Origin: Acinetobacter pragensis
Lineage (GTDB): Bacteria; Pseudomonadota; Gammaproteobacteria; Pseudomonadales; Moraxellaceae
Assembly: GCF_001605895.1 (NCBI RefSeq)
Contig: NZ_LUAW01000002.1
Location: forward strand, 1 to 51,777
Length of the DNA: 51,777 bases
Direction: 5' to 3'
Shown: positions 27,820 through 36,921 of the stretch, piece by piece
Numbering within the stretch: position 1 is the first letter of the stretch
Layout of the letters: each line of letters opens with the position of its first letter
Program-made: the position numbers and the translations under genes
The notes under the pieces: generated by a model
Databases searched by the model: none
What the model was told of the DNA's origin: nothing
The model's input: the letters and a program-made list of their open reading frames with translations, nothing else

Positions 27820-27927
27820 CTAATAAGCAAGTTGAAGTAAGAATCTAAAGCTCATAGCAATGACCAATAAACTTAAGAAACCGACTAGCCATAACAATAT
27901 GAACCATTGAAATTTAGATAATTTCAT
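27820..27927 (-). CDS. 35-residue membrane protein, DUF2474-like, bd-oxidase small subunit
   Basis: A short gene with ATG at 27927, stop at 27820 and AAAGGA seven bases before the start. The product begins MKLSKFQWFILLWLVGFLSL and is one transmembrane helix with a short basic N-terminus and an Arg after the helix. It starts 11 bases after cioB stops. Small single-helix proteins (CydX, CydH, DUF2474) accompany bd-type oxidases and stabilise them; the W...LLWLVG pattern and the CIO context point to DUF2474. Confidence 0.72.
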   Translation of the reverse strand: MKLSKFQWFILLWLVGFLSLLVIAMSFRFLLQLAY

Positions 27928-27938
27928 TAGGAATTCCT

Positions 27939-28943
27939 TTAATGATAACCTTCATCCCCAACACGAACTTTATCTCTAAATACCCAGTATGAAAGGGCGG
28001 TATAGACCAGTATGATTGGAATCAAGATCAGTGCCCCAATCAGTGCGAAAAGCTGGCTATTGGCAGGTGCAGCAGCATCCCAAATGGTAATTGAGGGCGG
28101 GATAATGTAAGGAAAAATACTGATACAGAATCCTGTGTAAGCCAGAAATATGAGTCCTAAGGTATATAAAAAGGGCATAGCTTGATTTTGCTTGATACAT
28201 GAGCGCACCGCTAAAATGGTACAAACTAGAACAAGCAAAGGGACTGGGCTAAAATAAATCAATTGAGTGGGATTAAACCAGCGCTCAGCAATTTGTGGAT
28301 GTGCGATTGGCGTATAGATACTGACAGCAATGAAAATAACCAACAAGCTAATCAAAAGCTTGGGCATTAATTTATACATATGCTTTTGTAGTACGTCATC
28401 AGTCTTCATGATGAGCCAACCACATCCCAATGCTGCATAAACGACTACAACACCCAAACCTGTAAATAATGAAAAAGGTGTTAACCAGTCAAAGCCACCA
28501 CCAGCGTAGCGATTATCAACAATATCAATACCCTGAATATAAGCTCCTAAGATTACCCCTTGTAAGAAACTGGCAACAATAGAGCCCCAAATAAATGCAT
28601 TATCCCAAATGTACTTTGTTCGATTGGCTTTGAAACGGAACTCAAAAGCCACGCCTCTAAAAATCAAAGCTATTACCATCAAGATGATAGGTAAATATAA
28701 GGCTGACAGAACCGCTGAATAGACAATAGGGAAAGCCGCAAAAAGACCAGCACCACCTAAAACCATCCATGTCTCATTACCATCCCAAACAGGGGCAACG
28801 GTGTTCATCATGACATCACGTTCTTGCTGATTTTTAATAAAGGGGAATAAAATCCCGATACCTAAATCAAAGCCATCAAGTACAACGTAAATAAAAACAC
28901 CAACTGCAATAATGACAATCCAGATTAAAGATAAATCAATCAT
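27939..28943 (-). CDS. cioB: cytochrome bd-type (cyanide-insensitive) quinol oxidase subunit II
   Basis: A 334-residue inner-membrane subunit with about eight helices, starting with the family hallmark VVLDGFDLGIGILFPF near residues 20-35, then NTVAPVWDGNETWMVLGGAG near 47-66. It pairs with subunit I to reduce oxygen with ubiquinol as donor, without proton pumping. The start codon overlaps the cioA stop (ATGA), so the two are translationally coupled. Assignment to the CIO branch follows from the short subunit I. Confidence 0.9.
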   Translation of the reverse strand: MIDLSLIWIVIIAVGVFIYVVLDGFDLGIGILFPFIKNQQERDVMMNTVAPVWDGNETWMVLGGAGLFAAFPIVYSAVLSALYLPIILMVIALIFRGVAFEFRFKANRTKYIWDNAFIWGSIVASFLQGVILGAYIQGIDIVDNRYAGGGFDWLTPFSLFTGLGVVVVYAALGCGWLIMKTDDVLQKHMYKLMPKLLISLLVIFIAVSIYTPIAHPQIAERWFNPTQLIYFSPVPLLVLVCTILAVRSCIKQNQAMPFLYTLGLIFLAYTGFCISIFPYIIPPSITIWDAAAPANSQLFALIGALILIPIILVYTALSYWVFRDKVRVGDEGYH

Positions 28944-30373
28944 GAAGATGCTCCTTGATCCTGATCATCAATTTTTTCATCAATGGCGCTCAGAGGTCGC
29001 ATTGGTGTTTTGAAATGGCCAACACCTCCAATTTCTTCTGGTGCGTTATGTAAAAACTCAGGTCCTTTATGCATGAGTTTGAGCATGTAATAAATGCCCA
29101 CACCAAAGACAATGAAATACACGATCACAAAAATAATCAGAGTTAATCCAACCTGTTCCGCCGAAACAGGAGAAAGGGCATCTTTAGTCCTCATAACGCC
29201 ATAGATAATCCATGGCTGACGTCCTACTTCTGTGGTGAACCAACCTGCGAGTAAGGCGATGAAGCCTGAAGGGCCCATCAGGATTGCAAAGCGATGAAAC
29301 CACTTACTCTCATAGAGGCTGCCTTTTTTTCTGAGCCATAGGGCAGTGACTGCAAGGAAGAGCATAAGCATACCTAGCGCAACCATGATACGGAAACTCC
29401 AAAATACTATTGTTGAATTTGGGCGATCTTCAGGCGAAAAGTCTTTTAATCCTTTCACCGTCCCATTCATGGAGTGGGTCAGAATTAGGCTTCCTAAATG
29501 TGGAATTGTAATCGCATATTTCGTGCGTTCTTCTTGCATATCAGGAATACCAAATAAATATAAGGGCATCCCATGATCATGGTTCGTTTCCCAATGGCCT
29601 TCCATAGCAGCAAGTTTGGCTGGTTGATGTTTTAGGGTATTTAAACCATGGGCATCACCTATAAAAATTTGGAGGGGAGCTAAAATGAGGATTAACCAAA
29701 GTGCCATAGAAAATGATGTTTTGACTAATGCATCTCTACGGCCTTTGAGTAAGTGCCAAGCAGCAGTAGCAGCAACAAGTAGAGCTGCCACTAAAAAGGC
29801 TGCAAGTGCCATATGGAATAAGCGATAGATAAAGGACGGGTTAAAAACAATAGCAAACCAATCTTGAGGTACTACAATTCCATTTTCAATGGTGAAGCCT
29901 TGAGGTGTCTGCATCCAACTGTTTGAAGACAAAATCCAGAACATTGAAATACATGTACCGATGGCGACCATCAATGTGGCAAAAAAGTGTGCTTTTTTGC
30001 CGACTCGACCCCATCCAAAAAGCATAATGCCTAAAAATCCAGCCTCTAAGAAGAAAGCACTTAGAACTTCGTAGCTCAGTAGTGGGCCTGTTATTCCTCC
30101 TGCAAATCGAGAAAACTCACTCCAGTTTGTACCAAACTGATAGCTCATCACGACACCAGAAACGACACCCATGCCGAATGATAATGCAAATACTTTCACC
30201 CAGAATTTGAATAAATCATGATAAATAGAATCGTTTGTTCTAAGCCATCGCCATTCCAAAACAGCAAGAAAACTTGCCAGTCCAATAGAAATCGCAGGGA
30301 AAATAATATGAAATGACACCGTGAATGCAAACTGAATACGTGCTAACTCAAGTGCCGTAAATCCTAAGGTCAT
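28940..30373 (-). CDS. cioA: cytochrome bd-type (cyanide-insensitive) quinol oxidase subunit I
   Basis: A 477-residue haem-carrying subunit. It opens TALELARIQFAFTVSFHIIF (ligand His near 22), has LSYEVLSAFFLEAGFLGIM with conserved Glu residues near 100-110, and GWFTTEVGRQPWIIYGVMRT near 390, the bd-family signature. The short Q-loop and total length near 480 (E. coli CydA is 522) fit the CioA group. An ATG at 30388 gives five extra residues, but GGAGAG lies five bases before the ATG at 30373, whose product starts like other CydA/CioA proteins. Confidence 0.9.
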   Translation of the reverse strand: MTLGFTALELARIQFAFTVSFHIIFPAISIGLASFLAVLEWRWLRTNDSIYHDLFKFWVKVFALSFGMGVVSGVVMSYQFGTNWSEFSRFAGGITGPLLSYEVLSAFFLEAGFLGIMLFGWGRVGKKAHFFATLMVAIGTCISMFWILSSNSWMQTPQGFTIENGIVVPQDWFAIVFNPSFIYRLFHMALAAFLVAALLVAATAAWHLLKGRRDALVKTSFSMALWLILILAPLQIFIGDAHGLNTLKHQPAKLAAMEGHWETNHDHGMPLYLFGIPDMQEERTKYAITIPHLGSLILTHSMNGTVKGLKDFSPEDRPNSTIVFWSFRIMVALGMLMLFLAVTALWLRKKGSLYESKWFHRFAILMGPSGFIALLAGWFTTEVGRQPWIIYGVMRTKDALSPVSAEQVGLTLIIFVIVYFIVFGVGIYYMLKLMHKGPEFLHNAPEEIGGVGHFKTPMRPLSAIDEKIDDQDQGASS

Positions 30374-30525
30374 AGCAACTCTCCACATCCGAAGCGTGCT
30401 CTAGATTGCATATGCTCTGATATGAGTGTGCCTACACAGATACGTGCATTTTTTAATAGTAAAAACATAGCGATTAGTCTCTTCAACTAATTAAATTTTA
30501 AAACAATAAGGAATTGCCAATAAAT

Positions 30526-30993
30526 TTAGACAGCAAAAGAGACAGGAGGGGCTCGACCTTGAGGGATCAGAAATAATTGTTTTAAAAGAAAAAAGATATG
30601 AAAGAAAGCTTCTTTAAAAGCTAATAACCGAACTTGAATTCTCACGACTACTTCTTTAACACCCATGCCTGGTAGTGGAACAACATGTGCGTAAACTACA
30701 CAGTACTGACATTGATGATTTGCATCGTGATGATGGCTAGATGAAGCTTTTTGTTTGAGATATGCATGATTAAGCTTTTCAGTATCATGATTAGCTAAAC
30801 CCAACTCTTGATGAGAGTGATTATGCGTAGAATGATGTGAGCTATGCTCATGGTGAGAAGTATCTAATTGAAGTGCATGGACAATAGTTTCACAGACAGG
30901 AGAAATTTGATATTTCTCTGGAAGTAAAGGCTGTAGAAAAACAGCAATCTGTAACAAGATTGCAGAGAGTGCTAGCAATCTTCCTAAAACCAT
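30526..30993 (-). CDS. DUF2946-like His-rich protein (copy A)
   Basis: A 155-residue protein with an N-terminal hydrophobic segment (LALSAILLQIAVFLQPLLP), a His-rich stretch around residues 45-90 (HHEHSSHHSTHNHSHQE, SSHHHDANHQCQYC), a CxxC plus His unit and a C-terminal PQGRAPP motif. DUF2946 genes are often found beside TonB-dependent copper receptors, which fits this neighbourhood. Metal binding by the His/Cys stretch is inferred. The ATG at 30993 is chosen over a GTG two codons upstream; neither has a good ribosome site. A paralogue lies on the other strand at 31421. Confidence 0.7.
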   Translation of the reverse strand: MVLGRLLALSAILLQIAVFLQPLLPEKYQISPVCETIVHALQLDTSHHEHSSHHSTHNHSHQELGLANHDTEKLNHAYLKQKASSSHHHDANHQCQYCVVYAHVVPLPGMGVKEVVVRIQVRLLAFKEAFFHIFFLLKQLFLIPQGRAPPVSFAV

Positions 30994-30999
30994 GATCAC

Positions 31000-31420
31000 T
31001 TAGATGGTCTCAATTATCCAAGTAAGGAAAATGGATTGTAGCAGAATATATATTTATTAAAAGTACATTGTATTAAATTGAAAGACTTAGATTTTTATTT
31101 AATTTTGTCTACTTAAAGTATTTTAAAAATAGATTATTTGAAATTAAGTATTTGATTTTAATATGAATTAATTCAGATTAAAATCGTGCATGATTAATTT
31201 TGCTTTTAAAAAATAATGATTAAAATTTATAAAGTAAAGTAGGTGAGAGTATTTTCCCTACATTGTAGGGGTATTTATTACACATTCGATTATTATCTAA
31301 ATCTTTGTGCTTTAAGATTTTCTATTTTTTTAAATTGAATTATTTCATCAGTTTTACTCATTAGATATCTTAAAGTAATAATGATATTGTAAATTATGAT
31401 TTTACAATTTATGTGTTGAA
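31000..31420. promoter_or_regulatory. AT-rich divergent regulatory region between two DUF2946-like genes
   Basis: About 420 bases with no gene. It holds one clear palindrome, CCCTACA-T-TGTAGGG at 31256-31270, which stands out in very AT-rich DNA and may be a metal-regulator site. A weak Fur-box-like sequence (AATAATGATATTGTAAATT, 31377-31395) matches the 19-base consensus only partly. Promoters for both flanking genes should lie here. Confidence 0.45.
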
Positions 31421-31837
31421 TTGAGAGCTGCATTTGTCCTTGCGATAGTTGCGATGTTGTTGCAAATAACCGTTTTTATGCAACCTTTACTACCAGAGAA
31501 ATTTCAATTCTCACTGGTATGCGTAACTATTTCCGATTTAAAAGCTCAGATACAAAATCAAGAACTACAGCATCAGCATGTATCATACCATCACGATGTT
31601 GATGCTATTAAATTAGAAACCGCAAAAACTGCACATCATCATCAGTTGAATCATCAATGTATGTTCTGTACTGCATATGGTCATTTGGTCGCAAATTTAG
31701 AGATTGATCTAAACCCCATTTTAGATCGTATTCAAATTCGTTTACTGTCTTTTCAGAAAGCATTTAAACATGTCTATTTTGTACTCCAGCGACTTTTTCT
31801 AACGCCTCAGGGGCGTGCACCTCCTTTATTTGCTTAG
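31421..31837 (+). CDS. DUF2946-like His-rich protein (copy B)
   Basis: A 138-residue paralogue of copy A: the hydrophobic start FVLAIVAMLLQITVFMQPLL, a shorter His-rich middle (HQHVSYHHD, TAHHHQLNHQCMFC), and the same C-terminal block IQIRLLSFQKAF...LFLTPQGRAPP. No in-frame ATG is available (a TGA lies at 31397), so the start is probably the TTG at 31421, without a clear ribosome site. It lies 72 bases before a TonB receptor gene in the same direction, which suggests cotranscription and a metal-related role. Confidence 0.7.
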   Translation: MRAAFVLAIVAMLLQITVFMQPLLPEKFQFSLVCVTISDLKAQIQNQELQHQHVSYHHDVDAIKLETAKTAHHHQLNHQCMFCTAYGHLVANLEIDLNPILDRIQIRLLSFQKAFKHVYFVLQRLFLTPQGRAPPLFA

Positions 31838-31909
31838 ATTCCAACCTCTTATGTAAATGGAACATTGATGAAATGTTCCAATGGAAACTTATGCTTAAAA
31901 GGAATTGAA

Positions 31910-34192
31910 ATGCCTCAATTCAAATTGAACCCTTATTTAAAAGGGAATCATTCTATTGTTTCGCCTCAAGTAACAGGGCTTAAACACAATCAAGCCTTAA
32001 TTGATTTAGTACATCGTTCTGTTGTTGCACTATCAATTTGTGGTTTTGGTTTACAACTAAGCTATGCTCAAGATAGCTCAGCGCAATCTATGCAATTGCC
32101 TGTTTTAGTGATTGAAGCTCAAAAACAAAGTGCTGTTGACCCACTCCAGTTGAAACAAGTTAACTCAACGGGGAGTCGCTTAGGATTAACAGCTCAAGAA
32201 ACCCCTGCAACAGTACAAACCATTACTCAAGAAGACTTACAAGAAAAAGGCTTAAGAACGGTTAAAGAGGCATTTGGCAATGTGACAGGTGCGACTGTAG
32301 GTAATGTGCCGGGTAACCCAGCTGTGCTTACGATGCGTGGTTTTTCTGGTAATGCCAACACGGTATTGCAGGATGGCGTTCGTGTGGGGGCTTCTACCTT
32401 CGTAACAAGGGATTTAGATGTTTGGAAGTATGAAAAGATTGAGGTTTTAAAAGGACCATCATCCGTACTTTTTGGTGAAGGTGCTTTAGGCGGTGCAGTT
32501 AATTTAGTCACACGAAAACCTAATTTAGAAAAGAAAACTGTGGAAGGGCTGCTTAACTATGGCAGTTTTAATATGGTAAGAGCCGCTATTGGTGGGAATC
32601 TGCCGATAGATGATGAGTTGGCTATTCGCTCTGATGTAAGTTATTTAAAATCAGATAGTCTGTATGATATTGATGATCAAGAAACGACTAAATTCGGTGC
32701 GGCAGTGAGTCTGCTGTATAAGCCTAATGATGATTTATCAATGCTGTTTTCAGCAAATTTTGATCATGACAAAGAAACTTCAAGCTATAACGGCTCACCG
32801 TTAGTTTCAGCTTCGACAGCTAAAAATCCTAGTCACATCGTAGATAATCCTTATGGTCTAGTCGTGGATAAGACAACAAGGCATAAAAATTATAATCCAG
32901 ACAGTGGTGAGTTAAGTGCTGACACAACGACTCTCTCTTGGTCGACGGATTATCGCCTTTCACCATCATGGACGTTCAATAATATTGCAACGTATTACCA
33001 CGCAGATCGAAAATTCTATCTATCCCCAGAACAAAATTTTGACAGCCAAACGGGGCTATTCAAACGGACAGTTCAGCGTTGGAGCCATGATCATGATGTA
33101 TGGAGTAATCGCTTTAGTTTCGGTCATGATCAATTGATTGCAGGGAAGTATCGTAATCGACTAAGCGTAGGCTCTGAATACAGCTATACCGATTTTAGTA
33201 GTCCCCGACCAAGTGGAAACCTAAATGCTGTAGATCCGTATCATCCGAATGTTGGAGAGATGCCTACCAGTGATTGGGCGGGATGGACGAGTTACAATAA
33301 ATTTTCAACTCAAATTAAGAATTGGTCTGTTTTTGCAGAGGATGCTTTTAACATAACGCCAGATTGGCTTGTTGTCGGTGGGGCACGCTATGAACGTCTT
33401 GATGTAGAGCGAACAATTGATAACATCCTAACCGATAGTCAGCAGCAATTTAATCCTACTTTTAACCCATTCTCTTGGCGTATAGGCAGTGTTTATAATC
33501 TAACGCCAGATACCCAACTATACGGTCAATATAGTACAGCGGTTACCCCCGTTTCTTCTTTACTTGTGATCTCGACAGCGAATGGAAGTTTTGATTTATC
33601 AAAAGGGAAATCGGCTGAACTTGGTTTTAAGTCGAGTGTATTAGACGGCAAGCTGGACATGATTGGTTCAGTTTACTGGATTGAATTAAATGATATTTTA
33701 ACTCGTGATCCAAACAATATTAACTTAACTGTTCAGGGAGGACAGCAGGTATCTAAAGGCGCTGAATTTACAGCTTCTGCTGCGATTACACCGCAGTTAA
33801 AAGCGAACTTAGGTTTGGCTTGGGTTGACGCAGAATATAAGAAATTAATAGAAGCGGGTGGTGCGAATCGTTCAGGTAATCAGCCGATTAACGTTCCTGA
33901 AAAAGTTGCTAATGCCTCATTGAGTTACCAGCTAAGCAACTTGCCTATTACGGTGAGTGGATTTGCAAAATATGCGAGTGGTTTCTACACAGATACAGCG
34001 AATACATACTTCGTAGATGGTCATACCACGTTCGATGCTTCCTTAGCATATGACTTAAAAAATATGACTTTTACACTATGGGGTCGAAATCTGACCGATG
34101 AATTTTATGGTGAGTATTCCGGTTACTCCGCGAAGCAAATTTATATTGGTGCACCAAGAAGTGTTGAACTTGGCGTCACATTTAAATTTTAA
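31910..34192 (+). CDS. TonB-dependent outer-membrane receptor (siderophore/metal type), first
   Basis: A 760-residue receptor. After an unusually long N-terminal leader (hydrophobic core VVALSICGFGLQLSYAQ, about 40-57) comes a TonB box region (LPVLVIEAQ). The plug domain has ETPATVQTITQEDLQEKGLR, VLTMRGFSGNANTVLQDGVR and VLKGPSSVLFGEGALGGAVN, and a 22-strand barrel ends in GVTFKF. It resembles FhuE/FecA-type siderophore receptors more than OprC. The ATG at 31910 has AAAAGGA upstream; an earlier in-frame ATG at 31865 lacks one. The neighbours (DUF2946, NlpE, PepSY) indicate metal uptake; ligand unknown. Confidence 0.85.
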   Translation: MPQFKLNPYLKGNHSIVSPQVTGLKHNQALIDLVHRSVVALSICGFGLQLSYAQDSSAQSMQLPVLVIEAQKQSAVDPLQLKQVNSTGSRLGLTAQETPATVQTITQEDLQEKGLRTVKEAFGNVTGATVGNVPGNPAVLTMRGFSGNANTVLQDGVRVGASTFVTRDLDVWKYEKIEVLKGPSSVLFGEGALGGAVNLVTRKPNLEKKTVEGLLNYGSFNMVRAAIGGNLPIDDELAIRSDVSYLKSDSLYDIDDQETTKFGAAVSLLYKPNDDLSMLFSANFDHDKETSSYNGSPLVSASTAKNPSHIVDNPYGLVVDKTTRHKNYNPDSGELSADTTTLSWSTDYRLSPSWTFNNIATYYHADRKFYLSPEQNFDSQTGLFKRTVQRWSHDHDVWSNRFSFGHDQLIAGKYRNRLSVGSEYSYTDFSSPRPSGNLNAVDPYHPNVGEMPTSDWAGWTSYNKFSTQIKNWSVFAEDAFNITPDWLVVGGARYERLDVERTIDNILTDSQQQFNPTFNPFSWRIGSVYNLTPDTQLYGQYSTAVTPVSSLLVISTANGSFDLSKGKSAELGFKSSVLDGKLDMIGSVYWIELNDILTRDPNNINLTVQGGQQVSKGAEFTASAAITPQLKANLGLAWVDAEYKKLIEAGGANRSGNQPINVPEKVANASLSYQLSNLPITVSGFAKYASGFYTDTANTYFVDGHTTFDASLAYDLKNMTFTLWGRNLTDEFYGEYSGYSAKQIYIGAPRSVELGVTFKF

Positions 34193-34242
34193 GCACCAGA
34201 TTTCATAACCTTATATCAGCATATACACATTCAGAGTCACTT

Positions 34243-36348
34243 ATGTCTAAATTTTTATTTCATCCACTGACGTGGAGTATTTTACTTGTTCAACTTTCAA
34301 CCCACGCAGTGTCGGCCGAAAATGAATCTGCTTCAAATCAAATTGTAGCTCAACTGCCGAGTATCACGATTACCGCAGAGAAGCAGGATGAAAGACATAG
34401 TTCTTCACAAGCGATTACGCAGTTCAATCATGACCTGTTAGAAGTACCTTTTACTAAATCACATGTATCAGCACAAGATATCCAAAACCATAATGTTCAA
34501 CGTATCAGTGATGCGCTTTCGTTTGTAAATGGTGTGGTTTATCAAGATAGTTATGGGGGAGGTTTTTGGGACAATTACTCATTTCGCGGATTTAGTACCG
34601 ATCCGAACATGGGTACGATTTACATGCGTAATGGTTTGAGCTCTGTGAGTGGTATCCACACCGCACGAGATATGGTGAATATTCAAGCGATTGATTTCTT
34701 GAAAGGCCCAATGGCGGCAATGTATGGTCAAGGTGCAATAGGAGGGATTATGAATATCACCACTAAGCAACCTGAATGGCAGAAAAAAAGTAATGTAAGT
34801 CTGAGTGGAAGTACGCTTGAAGAATATCGAGCAGCCTTAGATACCACGGGCGCGATTAATCAGGATTTGGCTTATCGCCTAGGGCTTGCCTATGAAGATA
34901 ATCAAAGCTTCCGTGATCATGTTGATAATCAGCATTATTACATTGCACCACAATTAGCATGGAAAATTTCTGAACAAACCCAGTTAAATCTTGATACTGA
35001 GTTCTCAGAGTCTAAAGGCGTTTTTGATCGTGGCGTACCGATGGTGAATGGGAAACTTCCTGTCAATAATAAAACCTTTTTAGGTGAGCCTAGCGATGGT
35101 GATATTGAGATTAAAGATCAAATGTATCAACTGCGTTTAAACCATGAATTTAATGAGGATTGGAACAATACAACAGCAATCACTTACAGTCATGGTGAAC
35201 GTGCAGGTACATCAACCGAAATTTCGTCCATTGCATCAGATGGAAGAACGGCAAATCGCTTCCGTCGCTCCCGTCAATTTGAGACAGACACGACCAACTT
35301 TCAATCTATCTTAAGAGGTAAGTTTGATACTGGGGTAATCAGACATGAACTGGTTACAAATGTCGAAGCAGGTCATTACACCATTGATCAAGCGCAAAGA
35401 AGAAATGCAGAAGGAACGAATAGTCCGATAGATATTTATAATCCTATTTATGGTCAAAACCTTCTTCCATTAACTCGAATAAGTAAAGATATGAAAGAAA
35501 CCCAAACTATGATGGGTGTAAATCTTCAGGATCAAATTTTTTTAAATGAGCAATGGAATATTTTGCTTGGTGGTCGTTTCAATCGCTTAGAACAGCAGAT
35601 TGAAAATCATCTAACGGCAAAATTAGCTAAACAGACATTTACACCATTCACACCACGTGCAGGGATTAATTATCAGCCGACTGAGCAGTTGTCTTTCTAC
35701 AGTAACTGGGGGAAGGCATTTGAACTGAATACAGGGTTGAATAAGGACAATGAACTGTATGAACCAGAGAAAACAGAAAGTTGGGAAGTCGGTGGTAAAT
35801 ATAAATTTTTACCGCAAAGTTGGTTCGGTCTAACGTATTTTGATATGGAAAAACAACATCTGCTCACTGAAGGCATTACTGATAGCTATGTAGATAGCGG
35901 AAGAGTGCAAAGCCGTGGTGTTGAGTTAGAACTACAACATCAATTCACTGACAAGCTACGTGTTAATGCTAACTATACTTATACAGATGCTGAAATTGTA
36001 GAAAGTGAAGTTGAGGATAAGGGCGCAAGGCTTAAAAATATTCCTAAACATACGGCAAACTTAAGTGCTGACTATCAATTTGACCTTGCAGGACATGATG
36101 CTGGCTTGGTTGGCAATATTAATTACTACGGTAAACGCAGTGCAAATTATATTGATAATGGAACCAGTCTTCCTGATTTTACTGTCGTTAATATTGGTGG
36201 CTATGTGCAGCTACGACCAGACCTACGTGCGCAACTGAATATTGATAATCTTTTTGATCAAGATTACTACGTCGCAAGCTATACAAACTATTGGGTGCAG
36301 GTGGGTGAACCGCTCAAAGCAACACTTAGCCTAAATTGGAAATTCTAG
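34243..36348 (+). CDS. TonB-dependent outer-membrane receptor (siderophore type), second
   Basis: A 701-residue receptor with a signal peptide (about 1-25, ending STHAVSAE), TonB box LPSITITAEKQ, plug motifs YSFRGFSTDPNMGTIYMRNG and FLKGPMAAMYGQGAIGGIMN, and a barrel ending in the aromatic residue LSLNWKF. It lies 50 bases after the first receptor, probably in the same transcript. It is clearly divergent from that receptor (different leader, TonB box and barrel), so the two probably recognise different ligands. Confidence 0.87.
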   Translation: MSKFLFHPLTWSILLVQLSTHAVSAENESASNQIVAQLPSITITAEKQDERHSSSQAITQFNHDLLEVPFTKSHVSAQDIQNHNVQRISDALSFVNGVVYQDSYGGGFWDNYSFRGFSTDPNMGTIYMRNGLSSVSGIHTARDMVNIQAIDFLKGPMAAMYGQGAIGGIMNITTKQPEWQKKSNVSLSGSTLEEYRAALDTTGAINQDLAYRLGLAYEDNQSFRDHVDNQHYYIAPQLAWKISEQTQLNLDTEFSESKGVFDRGVPMVNGKLPVNNKTFLGEPSDGDIEIKDQMYQLRLNHEFNEDWNNTTAITYSHGERAGTSTEISSIASDGRTANRFRRSRQFETDTTNFQSILRGKFDTGVIRHELVTNVEAGHYTIDQAQRRNAEGTNSPIDIYNPIYGQNLLPLTRISKDMKETQTMMGVNLQDQIFLNEQWNILLGGRFNRLEQQIENHLTAKLAKQTFTPFTPRAGINYQPTEQLSFYSNWGKAFELNTGLNKDNELYEPEKTESWEVGGKYKFLPQSWFGLTYFDMEKQHLLTEGITDSYVDSGRVQSRGVELELQHQFTDKLRVNANYTYTDAEIVESEVEDKGARLKNIPKHTANLSADYQFDLAGHDAGLVGNINYYGKRSANYIDNGTSLPDFTVVNIGGYVQLRPDLRAQLNIDNLFDQDYYVASYTNYWVQVGEPLKATLSLNWKF

Positions 36349-36359
36349 TCTGTGGAGTC

Positions 36360-36396
36360 AGGAGGGACAGTGTCACAAGATGTGACCGCTCCTTTA
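36360..36396 (+). terminator. hairpin between the second receptor and the NlpE-like gene
   Basis: AGGAG/CTCCT outer arms and a perfect inner GTCACA-AGA-TGTGAC stem form a two-part hairpin followed by TTTATAGTT. It may act as a weak terminator or as a processing site before the lipoprotein gene. Confidence 0.45.
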
Positions 36397-36418
36397 TAGT
36401 TGCTAAGAGATATCGTTT

Positions 36419-36874
36419 ATGAAAAATACATTATTATGTTCTTTTGTTTTTGCTAGTTTGTGCCTCGGATGTAGTCAATCTGAACCTAACCCTAAATCGA
36501 GAGAAGCTTCGACCAAATCCATAAAAGTTATTGATCCTGAATTACAGAAATGGGTAGGCCAATATAAAGGAATTTTACCTTGTGCAGCATGTACTTCTTT
36601 CTGTGAAGGGTGCGAAGGTATGACTGTCGATTTAGATGTTAAGGAAAACCAGACATTTAAATTGGTTAGAACCAGTAATAGTGGACACAATAAACCCGAA
36701 GTACACGAAGGACAATTTGTGTTTACTGATAACGGGAAACTTAAAATTCAGCTCAATGGCATATCTGAGCGGAATACAGTTTTATGGCAGCAGGGTTCTG
36801 TGGAAGTTCTTGATGCCAAGACCGGTCTACCTTTCGAAGCCTATTTAGATTTTGAATTAACGAGAAGAGTTTAA
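36419..36874 (+). CDS. NlpE-like outer-membrane lipoprotein with cysteine cluster
   Basis: A 151-residue lipoprotein: signal peptide with lipobox LCLGC (Cys near 18), then the NlpE N-terminal-domain hallmark GQYKGILPCAACTSFCEGC near residues 49-67. NlpE normally has one CxxC there; this protein has CAAC plus CEGC, giving a four-Cys cluster that could bind copper or form disulfides. NlpE of E. coli links surface adhesion and copper stress to the Cpx system; here the neighbours are metal receptors, so a metal-related role is inferred. Confidence 0.78.
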   Translation: MKNTLLCSFVFASLCLGCSQSEPNPKSREASTKSIKVIDPELQKWVGQYKGILPCAACTSFCEGCEGMTVDLDVKENQTFKLVRTSNSGHNKPEVHEGQFVFTDNGKLKIQLNGISERNTVLWQQGSVEVLDAKTGLPFEAYLDFELTRRV

Positions 36875-36921
36875 TGAATAGCTCCCACTTTCATATAAAA
36901 AGTAGGAGCTTAAATGGTCTG

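Noticed and set aside
31377..31395. Fur box before the second DUF2946 gene
   Set aside because: The match to the 19-base consensus is partial and the region is so AT-rich that such matches are expected by chance; mentioned only as weak.
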